A stretch of DNA of 64,000 nucleotides, from NCBI RefSeq assembly GCF_000026105.1, contig NC_008027.1, positions 3,362,501-3,426,500 on the forward strand, written 5' to 3'. Positions 1 to 8,063 of the stretch are shown here, piece after piece (position 1 is the first letter of the stretch; every line of letters starts with the position of its first letter). This stretch comes from Pseudomonas entomophila L48 (GTDB lineage Bacteria; Pseudomonadota; Gammaproteobacteria; Pseudomonadales; Pseudomonadaceae). Both the position numbers and the translations under genes were made by a program. The notes under the pieces were generated by a model. It did no database searches, had not been told where the DNA came from, and saw only the letters and a program-made list of their open reading frames with translations.

Positions 1-139
1 GCACCGCGCGCCCTGTGCTGGCCGTTGCCGGTCGTAACGCCGTTGCCAGCTTTTATTTTGGGTATTGGTTTAGCCACTAGGCGCCGCTGATACCCACACG
101 GCGCCCACCTTCGAGGGGCCGCCGAACATGAGAATACTC
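1..139. other. Upstream leader or intergenic region, no gene assigned
   Basis: No convincing coding sequence is visible. The stretch can form a 7-bp hairpin (GGCGCCG at 80-86 with CGGCGCC at 99-105). A competing 7-bp pairing, TGGGTAT at 59-65 with ATACCCA at 90-96, uses the loop of that hairpin. It ends at a strong terminator (140-178), so it is either the 3' end of an upstream transcript or part of the aroG leader. The sequence alone does not decide. Confidence 0.4.
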
Positions 140-178
140 AAACCCCCGGTCGGCTCCCCGACCGGGGGTTTTGCTTTT
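140..178 (+). terminator. Strong Rho-independent terminator ahead of aroG leader
   Basis: A perfect 14-bp stem (140-153 with 158-171) closes a CTCC tetraloop and is followed by TTTTGCTTTT. It most likely ends the transcript arriving from before the window. If the aroG promoter lies upstream of it, it could instead act as an attenuator. Confidence 0.85.
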
Positions 179-220
179 CCAGGCCCACGAAAAACACCGA
201 TTTACATTGAGGACCGATTC

Positions 221-370
221 ATGAACTACGCCAACTACTGCTACGCCAACACCTACACCTGGCGATTTAGCCAATCCCGTTCGGGCCAGCCTGCCGCCTC
301 CGTTCGGTCGATTTCCGGTGGCAATGCCGCACAACAACCCAATTTGACGACCCGTCGAACACCTCGATAG
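221..370 (+). CDS. Tyrosine-rich leader peptide upstream of DAHP synthase
   Basis: A 49-codon ORF starts at ATG 221 behind a TTGAGGA ribosome-binding sequence and stops 50 bp before aroG. Its first 16 residues are MNYANYCYANTYTWRF, with tyrosines at positions 3, 6, 8 and 12 and a tryptophan at 14. This clustering of aromatic codons at the start of a short ORF is typical of leader peptides that sense charged tRNA, and the downstream gene makes the first committed metabolite of aromatic amino acid synthesis. I see no hairpin followed by a T-run between 371 and 420. A classical terminator-type attenuator is therefore not evident, and control could be translational or Rho-dependent. That it is translated is inferred from the ribosome-binding site and composition. 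Confidence 0.5.
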   Translation: MNYANYCYANTYTWRFSQSRSGQPAASVRSISGGNAAQQPNLTTRRTPR

Positions 371-420
371 GGCCGACCACGCGGGCCAGAACCCGCCGTC
401 CGCCCAGGGAAATAAACGCC

Positions 421-1482
421 ATGCAAGCCACCAACCTCGCCCTGCCCCTGACCCAACCGCAAGCGGCCAACAGCACCGTCAGCCAACGCTTGCCCAGCCC
501 GCACCTGCTCAAGCAGCAGATGCCGCTGCCCACCGAACTCGCCCAGCAAGTCCAGGCTCACCGCCAAGCGATCCGCGCCATCCTCGAAGGCCGCGACGAG
601 CGCCTGCTGGTGGTGGTCGGCCCGTGCTCGCTCCACGACCCGCGCTCGGCCCTGGAATACGCCGACCGCCTCGCCGCCCTCAGCCGCGAAGTCGACGACA
701 AGCTGCTGCTGGTGATGCGCGCCTACGTCGAGAAGCCCCGCACCACCGTGGGCTGGAAAGGCCTGGCCTACGACCCACACCTGGACGGCAGCGACGACAT
801 GCACGCCGGCATCGCCCTGTCCCGTGGCCTGATGCTGAGTATGATCGAACGTGGCCTGCCGATCGCCACCGAGCTGCTGCAACCGATGGCCGCCGGCTAC
901 TTCGACGACCTGCTGGGCTGGGCCGCCATCGGTGCACGCACCACCGAATCGCAGATCCACCGCGAAATGGTCAGTGGCCTGGAGCTGCCCGTGGGCTTCA
1001 AGAACGGTACCGACGGCGGCATCGGCATCGCCTGCGACGCCATGCGCAGCGCCGCCCACCCGCACCGGCATTTCGGTATGGATGCGCAAGGCTACCCGGC
1101 GATCATCGAGACCCTCGGCAACCCAGACACCCACCTGGTGCTGCGCGGCGGCCACAAGGGCCCGAACTACGACGCCACCAGCATCGCCCAGGCACGCCAG
1201 GGGCTGGCCAAGGCCGGGTTGCAGGCGCGGATCATGGTCGATTGCAGCCATGCCAACAGCGGTAAGGACCCGGCGCGTCAGCCGGCGGTGTTCGAGGAGG
1301 TGCTGGCGCAGCGGTTGGGTGGGGATCGCTCGATTGTCGGGGTGATGCTTGAAGGGCACCTGTTCGACGGTTGCCAGGCGTTGGGCAAGGGGGTGTTGAA
1401 GTATGGGGTGTCGATTACCGATGGGTGCTTGGGGTGGAGTTCCACCGAAGCCATGCTGCGCGAAGCGGCTGGGCGGCTGTGA
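421..1482 (+). CDS. aroG: 3-deoxy-7-phosphoheptulonate synthase, class I
   Basis: This cytoplasmic enzyme condenses phosphoenolpyruvate with erythrose 4-phosphate to DAHP, the entry step of the shikimate pathway. The 353-aa product has the class I (AroFGH) hallmarks: VVGPCSLHD near residue 63, MRAYVEKPRTT near 97, GARTTESQ near 176, FKNGTDG near 197, LRGGHKGPNYD near 240 and DCSHANSGKD near 272. The start follows AGGGA with 10-nt spacing. It sits alone behind a Tyr-rich leader ORF and ends at a hairpin shared with the convergent Ig-like gene. Class I DAHP synthases are feedback-inhibited by one aromatic amino acid. The leader suggests tyrosine, but the choice of symbol (aroG versus aroF) is not settled by sequence alone. 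Confidence 0.95.
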   Translation: MQATNLALPLTQPQAANSTVSQRLPSPHLLKQQMPLPTELAQQVQAHRQAIRAILEGRDERLLVVVGPCSLHDPRSALEYADRLAALSREVDDKLLLVMRAYVEKPRTTVGWKGLAYDPHLDGSDDMHAGIALSRGLMLSMIERGLPIATELLQPMAAGYFDDLLGWAAIGARTTESQIHREMVSGLELPVGFKNGTDGGIGIACDAMRSAAHPHRHFGMDAQGYPAIIETLGNPDTHLVLRGGHKGPNYDATSIAQARQGLAKAGLQARIMVDCSHANSGKDPARQPAVFEEVLAQRLGGDRSIVGVMLEGHLFDGCQALGKGVLKYGVSITDGCLGWSSTEAMLREAAGRL

Positions 1483-1525
1483 TCGGCGGCAGGTGAATTC
1501 ATTGTCGATGGTCATTGGTAGAACA

Positions 1526-1560
1526 CCCGCACTGCGCCTCGACGCAGTGCGGGCGTCTTC
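1526..1560. terminator. Bidirectional hairpin between convergent genes
   Basis: An 11-bp perfect stem, CCCGCACTGCG (1526-1536) with CGCAGTGCGGG (1543-1553) around CCTCGA, lies between the ends of aroG and the convergent Ig-like gene. T-tracts on either side are short, so efficiency is uncertain. Confidence 0.65.
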
Positions 1561-1575
1561 ATGACCGTGGCGCCC

Positions 1576-4443
1576 TCACAACGGCCTGAATACAACACCC
1601 AGCATGGTTGAGTTATGCGCGGCGCTCGCGGGGATCCAGTGATGGATCAGCTGAGGGCCATAGTTCCAGAACTGATAACCCTCCGGCGCCCGGTTGTACA
1701 CCCAGGTGTGGTAAGTGAACGGCTGGCTGTAGACCCGCCGAATGTCATTTTCCTGGGCGGTGGTGAGCGTCGATGCACCGGCAACACTCGCCGCCCAGTT
1801 GCTGAATTGCGTAGGGCTCATTCGTGTCGTGTTGACCACAGCTTCGACAACATTGGTGACTTGAACGGGATAAGACACCGTACTGCTTCCATCAGTTACC
1901 GAGATAATCGCGTTACCGTTCCTGTTCCCCGTCACCTTCCCTTGTGTGGTTACCGATGCCACGGCCGCATTGTTTGAAGTGTAGGTGTAACGGTTTCCTC
2001 CACCCGTCGGGGTTCGTACCGCTGTATTGCCAATCGAGTCCAATCCGGTCCTTGGACGCCCTGCCATCTTCACCGAAACTCCGTTCAGTACCATGGTGCG
2101 AGTGTCGATGCTCATCGCCGCGTTCACCCTCAACCGCAAAGGGTCGGAGAAGGCAAAGTCAATCTGCCCATGCCGCTTGCGCTCATAGCGGACAATGACA
2201 TCCTTGCCGACATTAGCCAGCACCACGCTGCGCGGTACGTGGAAAGTCAAGGTGCCGATCTGGTCGACCGTCTGCACCTCGCTCTTGAAACCCGGATCAC
2301 CGTCAAACAGCAACCGCACCTGGTCCAGCGGCAACATGCCCTGGTACGCCACTGTGAACGTCGCCCCCGGCGTCAGCGGCACCCGGGCCGGGTCGAGCAG
2401 CCCACCTGCCGCCTCCAGCGACACCGGCGGGCGCTTGTCCCAGGGCGTATCGGCCGAGGCGATGATCAGGGTCACCGTGCCCGACAGCCGCACGCCACTG
2501 CCGTTGCGCACCGTGTAGAACACCTGAATGGCTTGACGCAGGCCTGCCTCCACAACGCCTGCCGGCACGCTGAAGGCCATGGGCACACCGGCGTCCGCCA
2601 CCTGGACATCAGTGAACGTGGCTGCCGCCGTGCGCCCGGTCCAGCTCAAGGTCACCCGGTCATCATCCTGCAGCGGCACAGGAATGTTGACCGTCACCGC
2701 CCCTCCCGGACGCAGCAGCCCGTCTTCCAACCCCACCACGATCGGTGCCCGCAACAGGTCTACCTGCTCGCCTACCAACAAATGCAACGGATCGGATGGC
2801 TGCACTGCGGCCCCCGTCTGACCAACTTCATAGCTGACTGCGAGACTTCCACCGTTCAGCAGCGAGAATTGATCGGCCACCGTGCGCTCCATGCGGCCCA
2901 GGCTCGCCTCATTCTGCGACACCCGCGCCAATGGCACTGTCCGCTCGATCACGCCGCTCGCCGAGCGACCGCTCAGCACCAGTCGCACTCGATCGCCCAG
3001 GCTCATTCCGGGCCACGCAATCCTGGCGGTGATCGCCGCCAGGTTACCGGGTAACAGACCACCCACCGCTTCAACCACACCCGGCGCCGGCAGGCGCTGG
3101 ACCCTGCCTTGCACCGTCAACGTATTGCGCCGCGAGCGCCAGACCATTTCGCCATTGCGGTACACCTGGTAGCTGACCCGCAACTGCCCGTTCGCCGCCC
3201 TTACCAAGTCGGCGTTAGGAATCGTGCCAAAGCGATCCCCTGGGTACGGTTCGCTGACTGTCCGCTGGATGACGATATCGGGCAGCGTAACCGTGAAACG
3301 CTGACCGTCGACCGTCGTGATCTCGTAGATGAACCGCAGCTTGTCGCCCAACAGGACGATCGGGCGCATCACGTACACCTGCATCCGTGCATCCCGCGAG
3401 CCCACCTCGTCCAGCGACAGCTGACCCTCATGGATCTCGTCACCGATCAGGACCTGGGGAGACTCCAGCAACGAACCGTCATCGAACTCAGGCAGCAGTT
3501 CGAGCACACCGGACCACTTCTCCGAGAAGTTCTCCACCTCATCATGCACCCGCCAGACCACATGCACGACCTCCAGGTCCTTGATCGACTCCAGCTGGTC
3601 GGCAGCGATCAGGAAGGAGACTTGATTGTCGACCTCCCCCTCTTCCAGCGTGTGGGTGAAGAAGACCCCGCCCACGCTGAGGGTGATGACATCCCGCACC
3701 CGCATCAGCGGGTACGGATCGAGGGTGACCGGAATCTGCAGCCCGGGCGTCAGCGCCTCCGGCAGTACCAGCTGCGCGGCGTGCAGCTCCGAATGCCAGG
3801 CCTCATCGGGCCGCCGGTCCGGGCCGCCGGGCAAGGTGTCCTTGTAGAACACCGTCAGCTTCACCGAGTCTTCCGGGTTCTGCGAAGCCACCCGAGTGAC
3901 CCGCACATACCACTGGGCGAAACCGGTGACTGCGCGCTCGATCGGTACGTTGGAACTGATATTGGCACCCGCCTGCGCCTGTTCTTCCGAGACCACTTCG
4001 GTGCGCACGGCAATCGGGTTGGGTTGCCCAGCCGGGTGCCAGAACAGCTCGATGCGGTCTCCCGCGCTCATGTTGTCGTAGGCCTGCAGGGTCACTGGCA
4101 GCCCGGTGACCGGACTGACATGCACAGCAGCGCGGTTGAGCCCGAAGTGCGCGCCCACCACTGGCGCGCGGGCTCCGGTCGGGAAGGCTGGACGCACGGC
4201 CATGGTCCCCGGGCCCATGATGCCGCTGTTCAGATGGAAGGCCTGGTTGAAGTCCTCCACCCCCTCCAGCACCCGCTTCGGTTCCGGCTCGGGGGCCGGT
4301 GTCGAGAACATCATGACCCCTTCGCCGCCTGGCAGCGGCGCAAGCTCACTCGGTGGCTCAGCCTGACTACCGTCGGGTACCACCAGTTTCGCCGGTTCAC
4401 TCTGTACATCACCACCGAGTTGATTGAAATAATCGAGGTCCAT
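1576..4443 (-). CDS. Large Ig-like repeat protein with BIG2 domain (955 aa)
   Basis: I do not recognise a characterised homologue. Residues 1-90 are an acidic, Pro/Glu-rich head. From about 90 to 780 the chain is a series of roughly 100-residue beta-sandwich units with the recurring pattern GDRV-L-W (polar) ... V-F-VP ... V-Y-V-NG-S-P-L-V. At about 785-870 there is a bacterial Ig-like BIG2 module (YTSNNAAVASV followed by GKVTG and ISVTDGS). A distinct aromatic C-terminal cap of about 85 residues follows. There is no signal peptide or membrane segment, so any export must use a leaderless route. The 885-aa protein just upstream has the same plan and the same 19-bp element before its gene. A role as adhesin or secreted surface protein is inference. 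Confidence 0.85.
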   Translation of the reverse strand: MDLDYFNQLGGDVQSEPAKLVVPDGSQAEPPSELAPLPGGEGVMMFSTPAPEPEPKRVLEGVEDFNQAFHLNSGIMGPGTMAVRPAFPTGARAPVVGAHFGLNRAAVHVSPVTGLPVTLQAYDNMSAGDRIELFWHPAGQPNPIAVRTEVVSEEQAQAGANISSNVPIERAVTGFAQWYVRVTRVASQNPEDSVKLTVFYKDTLPGGPDRRPDEAWHSELHAAQLVLPEALTPGLQIPVTLDPYPLMRVRDVITLSVGGVFFTHTLEEGEVDNQVSFLIAADQLESIKDLEVVHVVWRVHDEVENFSEKWSGVLELLPEFDDGSLLESPQVLIGDEIHEGQLSLDEVGSRDARMQVYVMRPIVLLGDKLRFIYEITTVDGQRFTVTLPDIVIQRTVSEPYPGDRFGTIPNADLVRAANGQLRVSYQVYRNGEMVWRSRRNTLTVQGRVQRLPAPGVVEAVGGLLPGNLAAITARIAWPGMSLGDRVRLVLSGRSASGVIERTVPLARVSQNEASLGRMERTVADQFSLLNGGSLAVSYEVGQTGAAVQPSDPLHLLVGEQVDLLRAPIVVGLEDGLLRPGGAVTVNIPVPLQDDDRVTLSWTGRTAAATFTDVQVADAGVPMAFSVPAGVVEAGLRQAIQVFYTVRNGSGVRLSGTVTLIIASADTPWDKRPPVSLEAAGGLLDPARVPLTPGATFTVAYQGMLPLDQVRLLFDGDPGFKSEVQTVDQIGTLTFHVPRSVVLANVGKDVIVRYERKRHGQIDFAFSDPLRLRVNAAMSIDTRTMVLNGVSVKMAGRPRTGLDSIGNTAVRTPTGGGNRYTYTSNNAAVASVTTQGKVTGNRNGNAIISVTDGSSTVSYPVQVTNVVEAVVNTTRMSPTQFSNWAASVAGASTLTTAQENDIRRVYSQPFTYHTWVYNRAPEGYQFWNYGPQLIHHWIPASAAHNSTMLGVVFRPL

Positions 4444-4512
4444 GAATGCTGCCCACCGTTTGAGGAGCGCCAGTGCTCATCGCCTAATGTCCTTGCTGCC
4501 CCAACAAGGCAC

Positions 4513-4531
4513 AACTAGCAGAAATAACAGG
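4513..4531 (-). promoter_or_regulatory. Shared 19-bp upstream element, copy D
   Basis: Plus-strand AACTAGCAGAAATAACAGG, 70 bp upstream of the 955-aa gene start at 4443. It matches the elements at 7537, 34161 and 37117 (consensus AACTRGCARAAATNNCAGG) in orientation and distance. It is the most diverged copy. Confidence 0.6.
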
Positions 4532-4723
4532 TTGGACACCCTGCCTGACATATTCTCGTCAGTAATGAAGTCATCGACGCGCCGCGGAGCATTGTTCAAG
4601 GCCCGAAAGATAGTTCTGCTACCACCAGCTCGAAGTAGCTCACCGCCGGAGCTGCCCCACCGTTGCACACCCGCTGCACTCAACACTTTCAGCATCTCGG
4701 TCATCCGAGATATCCAACAAGCG

Positions 4724-4760
4724 CAAAAAAGAAAACCTGCCACAGACAGGCTGCGGCAGG
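4724..4760 (-). terminator. Rho-independent terminator after 885-aa Ig-like gene
   Basis: Read on the minus strand, CCTGCC (4760-4755) pairs with GGCAGG (4741-4736) around a 13-nt loop and runs into TTTTCTTTTTT (4735-4725). It lies 51 bp past the stop codon of the gene at 4811-7468, so the two Ig-like genes are probably separate transcripts. Confidence 0.8.
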
Positions 4761-4810
4761 TGAACACTTGACTCAAGTCATATAGATTTCAACGAGAACG
4801 GCACAAGCTT

Positions 4811-7468
4811 TCAGGCAGGCTCAAACTCGAAGTTGTCGATGTACAGGGCAGCGCCCCCTGCAGGTATCCAAAACTGCGTGATCGGCCTATGGGGTGAAGT
4901 GAAGCTGAACTTTGTAGTGTAAACCGGTTGACCGGCAGCAAACTGAGGTGTCTTTACAGTGGCCGTACACACACCATCTACCCCATAGAACAAAACATCT
5001 CTGCTCGACCCGCTTATAGAGATGATGTCAAACGACACCCGACGCGCAACTGCATTTAAAACGAAAGAAACACTGGCATTACCATGCACATACAAATGAC
5101 TTCCACGCATAGGCGGCCGACAATCGCTAACCACTATTGATGCGCTCCCAGCACCCAGCCGAACCTTCATGGATGGGAACTCATTGACTTTACCCACCAT
5201 CAAGACACCACCTGGGTGCGATTCGAGCCCCTCATATACCGGATACACTTTGAACTTACCTTCCAGCGTCAGAGTGACAGGTTGCGAAAGGCCTTTTTTA
5301 CCCGACGGATAATGCTCAACCTCGTAAGTCAAAACTACTTTTGACTGCCCCTCCAGGCCCGAATAGTCCATTGCCGCCAGCGTTACTTCCTGCTTCCCAA
5401 CAACCTTGACCTGGTGTTTCTTGATGGTCACTCCATTCAGTTTTATTTGAATCAGATCGTCTTCGGCCATACCGTGATAGCGTGGCACTTCCAGCACCAG
5501 ACCATCGGGGCCGATGGCACCCAGATCGAGTTTGCCCTGGCTGGCGGATGGGACAGTCAGTGGCGGGTACATGTTTTTCAGGATGTCCGCCGTCGCGATC
5601 AAGAAAGTAAAGTCTTCGGACAGTCTCGAAGGCTTGCCCTCCCATTCGACCCTGTAATAGACCCACACCCGGACCGGCTTGTCTCCCTTGGGCTGAAGCT
5701 TGTCTGCGGGAATCTTGAAATGGCTCAGTACACCCCCTGCGTCCAATTTCTGCGGCACCTCATGGTATCCACCCTCCGACGTCTCCCAGTACAAAGTAAT
5801 CGTGCACGGCCTGGGTTGTGCAGCTTGCTCAGGCACGAACACTTGCATGTCGTACTCGTAGGCTGGCAGGCCTGGATTCAGGGTGTTCTCCAGCAACTCG
5901 GGGGTGGTAAAAGGTGGCGGCAGCGTTTCTGCCGGTTCGCCCACATCGTAACTAGCGACTTGAGATTTCAGTTTCTGCTTGCCACGAGTGATCTCGTAGC
6001 TAACATCGACCCACCCGCCATCGAACGGCTTGATAAATTCTGCGCCCTGCAGACTAATTGCCAAAACCTTGCCTTTATGTTCCTCGTCCATAGTGTATAT
6101 TTTGCTGCTCATTATCTTGACACTGCCATCGGATGCGGTGCCAACCCACTTAACGGTAACCGTATCGCCCTTGAGCAATGCCGCCTCGACAGGGACCAGT
6201 GCATGGACATACTCGTGATCGGCACTGATCCAATAGTCCTGGTTGTTGTCCACGTTCAGCGTCGGCGCTGGCAAGTCGGTTGCAGCCCCCTTGATATGGA
6301 CGAAAGCCGTTTTAGAGTACGTGTTGACACCGTTGCGCGTCAGTGTGTAACTCAAGCGCACGCTACCACCAGACAATACACTCACGATCTGCCTGGGGAC
6401 ATTAAAGGTATATGTCGCGCTGTCCTGGACAAGCTCTTCGGAGCCAAAGGTATGCTCAATCCATTGGCCAGCATGCGTCGTTCCGCTCCAGTTCAAAACG
6501 AGTTTATCTTTAGCCTTGAACTGCCCCGTGACCCTGACCACGACATGATCTGCATGCAGCTCACTCAGATCGATCTCACCGATGACAGCGCCGTCGCTGC
6601 CCAGCACCACCGGAGCATCCAGTAGTTCGGCAGCCTGCAACTTGACCGTGACAAATGCATCTTTCGACCATTCGGACTCACTGCCCACCTCATTGGCCAC
6701 GAAGTAGTAGACCGGCAACGCCGTGCTGTCACCAGCGGCCTTGATAATATTCTCATCCACCTCGATCACGATCGCCGCGTTCTTGTCTTTGACGACATAC
6801 GTGACAGTTTGATCTCCCCAGTAGAGTGTGATGACGTCCTGGTTGTTTTTATTGCGGTAATCGGGGATACGTACCTTGACCTTAGCCTTGGCTTCTGCGC
6901 TACCGATTATCTTCGAGGCCGGCAATTCGACCACCGGCGCGGCCAGTTCTTCACCGGCACCCTCGCCACCGAGCACGCCTGGCTTCCCCATGAGCACGAG
7001 GGTGGCGTTTGCGGGTGAGTATCGAAGGTTGGCAGTATTCGGGTTCAACAAAAAGCGCAACCAGCTTTCACCTTTAGGCACCTTGTCGGCGGGTACGCGC
7101 AAACTCAAGTATTTACCAACGTTGCCAGCAGTGACTTCAGCTCTCTGAACCACCGCCTCTCCCCACAAGAGAAGGAGCCGGTCACCTGCCTTCATGCCTG
7201 GATACGCAGGAACAATTACCAACAAGCCCTCATCATGCTCGTTGAGCAATTCATCGCTTATGCCTTGGTCTGCCTTGGAAAGGCCTTTTACCGCACCGTA
7301 AACCATCGGCCGTGGCAGTTCGGACGGCGCATCATTCGGGTACTTCTTCTTGAGCAGTTCCGCGAAACCAGACAGTTCGTTCTGGATCTGGGCGGTTCCG
7401 TCCGAGTCATCCTGGAAGATAGTTGCATTTTTGAGCGGTAATTGAGTACTGCTATCAATGGTTGACAT
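4811..7468 (-). CDS. Large Ig-like repeat protein with lectin-like C-terminus (885 aa)
   Basis: The function is unknown. The start at 7468 is chosen because AGGGAG lies 6 nt before it; an ATG 42 bp upstream lacks a site. The protein is built from about six 95-115-residue beta-sandwich units (pattern GD-L-L-W-G ... V-VP-V ... V-Y-V-G-S). The last 110 residues form a different domain ending GGAALYIDNFEFEPA, which resembles the closing strands of jelly-roll carbohydrate-binding modules. There is no signal peptide, and cysteines are scarce outside the C-terminal domain. The gene is visibly less GC-rich than the flanking aroG and yej genes, which hints at transfer. It is a paralogue in architecture of the 955-aa gene downstream and carries the shared 19-bp element 69 bp upstream. 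Confidence 0.85.
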   Translation of the reverse strand: MSTIDSSTQLPLKNATIFQDDSDGTAQIQNELSGFAELLKKKYPNDAPSELPRPMVYGAVKGLSKADQGISDELLNEHDEGLLVIVPAYPGMKAGDRLLLLWGEAVVQRAEVTAGNVGKYLSLRVPADKVPKGESWLRFLLNPNTANLRYSPANATLVLMGKPGVLGGEGAGEELAAPVVELPASKIIGSAEAKAKVKVRIPDYRNKNNQDVITLYWGDQTVTYVVKDKNAAIVIEVDENIIKAAGDSTALPVYYFVANEVGSESEWSKDAFVTVKLQAAELLDAPVVLGSDGAVIGEIDLSELHADHVVVRVTGQFKAKDKLVLNWSGTTHAGQWIEHTFGSEELVQDSATYTFNVPRQIVSVLSGGSVRLSYTLTRNGVNTYSKTAFVHIKGAATDLPAPTLNVDNNQDYWISADHEYVHALVPVEAALLKGDTVTVKWVGTASDGSVKIMSSKIYTMDEEHKGKVLAISLQGAEFIKPFDGGWVDVSYEITRGKQKLKSQVASYDVGEPAETLPPPFTTPELLENTLNPGLPAYEYDMQVFVPEQAAQPRPCTITLYWETSEGGYHEVPQKLDAGGVLSHFKIPADKLQPKGDKPVRVWVYYRVEWEGKPSRLSEDFTFLIATADILKNMYPPLTVPSASQGKLDLGAIGPDGLVLEVPRYHGMAEDDLIQIKLNGVTIKKHQVKVVGKQEVTLAAMDYSGLEGQSKVVLTYEVEHYPSGKKGLSQPVTLTLEGKFKVYPVYEGLESHPGGVLMVGKVNEFPSMKVRLGAGSASIVVSDCRPPMRGSHLYVHGNASVSFVLNAVARRVSFDIISISGSSRDVLFYGVDGVCTATVKTPQFAAGQPVYTTKFSFTSPHRPITQFWIPAGGAALYIDNFEFEPA

Positions 7469-7536
7469 CTTCGACTCCCTGCGCGTGGCGTGTTGATATG
7501 ACGACACCAAGGTATAAACAGAACTCAGTCGTCAAC

Positions 7537-7555
7537 AACTGGCAAAAATGACAGG
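7537..7555 (-). promoter_or_regulatory. Shared 19-bp upstream element, copy A
   Basis: Plus-strand AACTGGCAAAAATGACAGG, 69 bp upstream of the 885-aa gene start at 7468. Fifteen of its 19 positions are invariant in all four copies of the element in this window. Confidence 0.7.
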
Positions 7556-7670
7556 TCGGTCAGTGCGCAGGCATTCTTCGACCGTGCTATAGGCAGCTCG
7601 TGACAAGCCCGACGAGACTTGATCCGTGCAAGTGCGCTAGGCTTACCCTTTTTACCTGAGGAGCATCCCC

Positions 7671-7952
7671 ATGGCCCGCGCCACCGCCCGCCACATCCTG
7701 GTCAGCAGCGAAGACCAGTGCAACGAACTCAAGGCCCAGATCGAAGCCGGCGCCGACTTCGCCGAAATCGCCAAGGCCAACTCCACCTGCCCCTCCAGCC
7801 GCCAGGGCGGCGACCTGGGCTCGTTCGGCCCGGGCCAGATGGTCCGTGAGTTCGACACCGTGGTGTTCAGCGCGCCGCTGAACGTCGTGCAGGGTCCGGT
7901 GAAGACCCAGTTCGGCTACCACCTGCTGGAAGTGACCAGCCGTCAGGACTAA
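7671..7952 (+). CDS. ppiC: Parvulin-type peptidyl-prolyl cis-trans isomerase
   Basis: A 93-aa single-domain parvulin that catalyses cis-trans isomerisation of Xaa-Pro bonds. No signal peptide is present, so it acts in the cytoplasm. Family motifs are RHILV near residue 7, ANSTCPSSRQGGDLG near 39-53, FDTVVF near 61 and FGYHLLEV near 80. The conserved His residues and the Cys of STCPS are in place. The length equals the E. coli PpiC/parvulin-10 class. AGGAG precedes the ATG by 8 nt. It stands alone, with a divergent Ig-like gene upstream and a REP palindrome downstream. A second parvulin of the same class lies at 18111-18386. Confidence 0.95.
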   Translation: MARATARHILVSSEDQCNELKAQIEAGADFAEIAKANSTCPSSRQGGDLGSFGPGQMVREFDTVVFSAPLNVVQGPVKTQFGYHLLEVTSRQD

Positions 7953-7976
7953 GTCATCGCCGACGATGACCGGCCT

Positions 7977-8063
7977 TGTAGGAGCGGATTCATCCGCGAA
8001 CGCGTCAGGCCAGGCAATGGTGTTGCCTGGGAGGGCGCTATCGCGGATGAATCCGCTCCTACA
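7977..8063. repeat. REP inverted pair (REPIN) overlapping yejA 5' end
   Basis: Inverted arms TGTAGGAGCGGATTCATCC (7977-7995) and its complement (8045-8063) flank a 49-nt centre. The right arm contains ATGAATCCGCTCCTACAG, which reads in frame into yejA as MNPLLQ. Confidence 0.9.

Noticed and set aside
128-220. Upstream extension of the Tyr-rich leader ORF to ATG 128
   Set aside because: It would read through the 14-bp terminator hairpin at 140-171 and has no ribosome-binding site; ATG 221 has one.
371-420. Classical attenuator hairpin between leader peptide and aroG
   Set aside because: Only a short GCGGG/CCCGC stem near 390-405 is present and no T-run follows, so a Rho-independent terminator is not supported.
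253-1515. 420-codon minus-strand frame over aroG
   Set aside because: Antisense shadow of an unmistakable DAHP synthase.
4477-4776. 99-codon minus-strand ORF between the two Ig-like genes
   Set aside because: It spans the terminator at 4724-4760 and the 19-bp element, and has no ribosome-binding site or recognisable domain.
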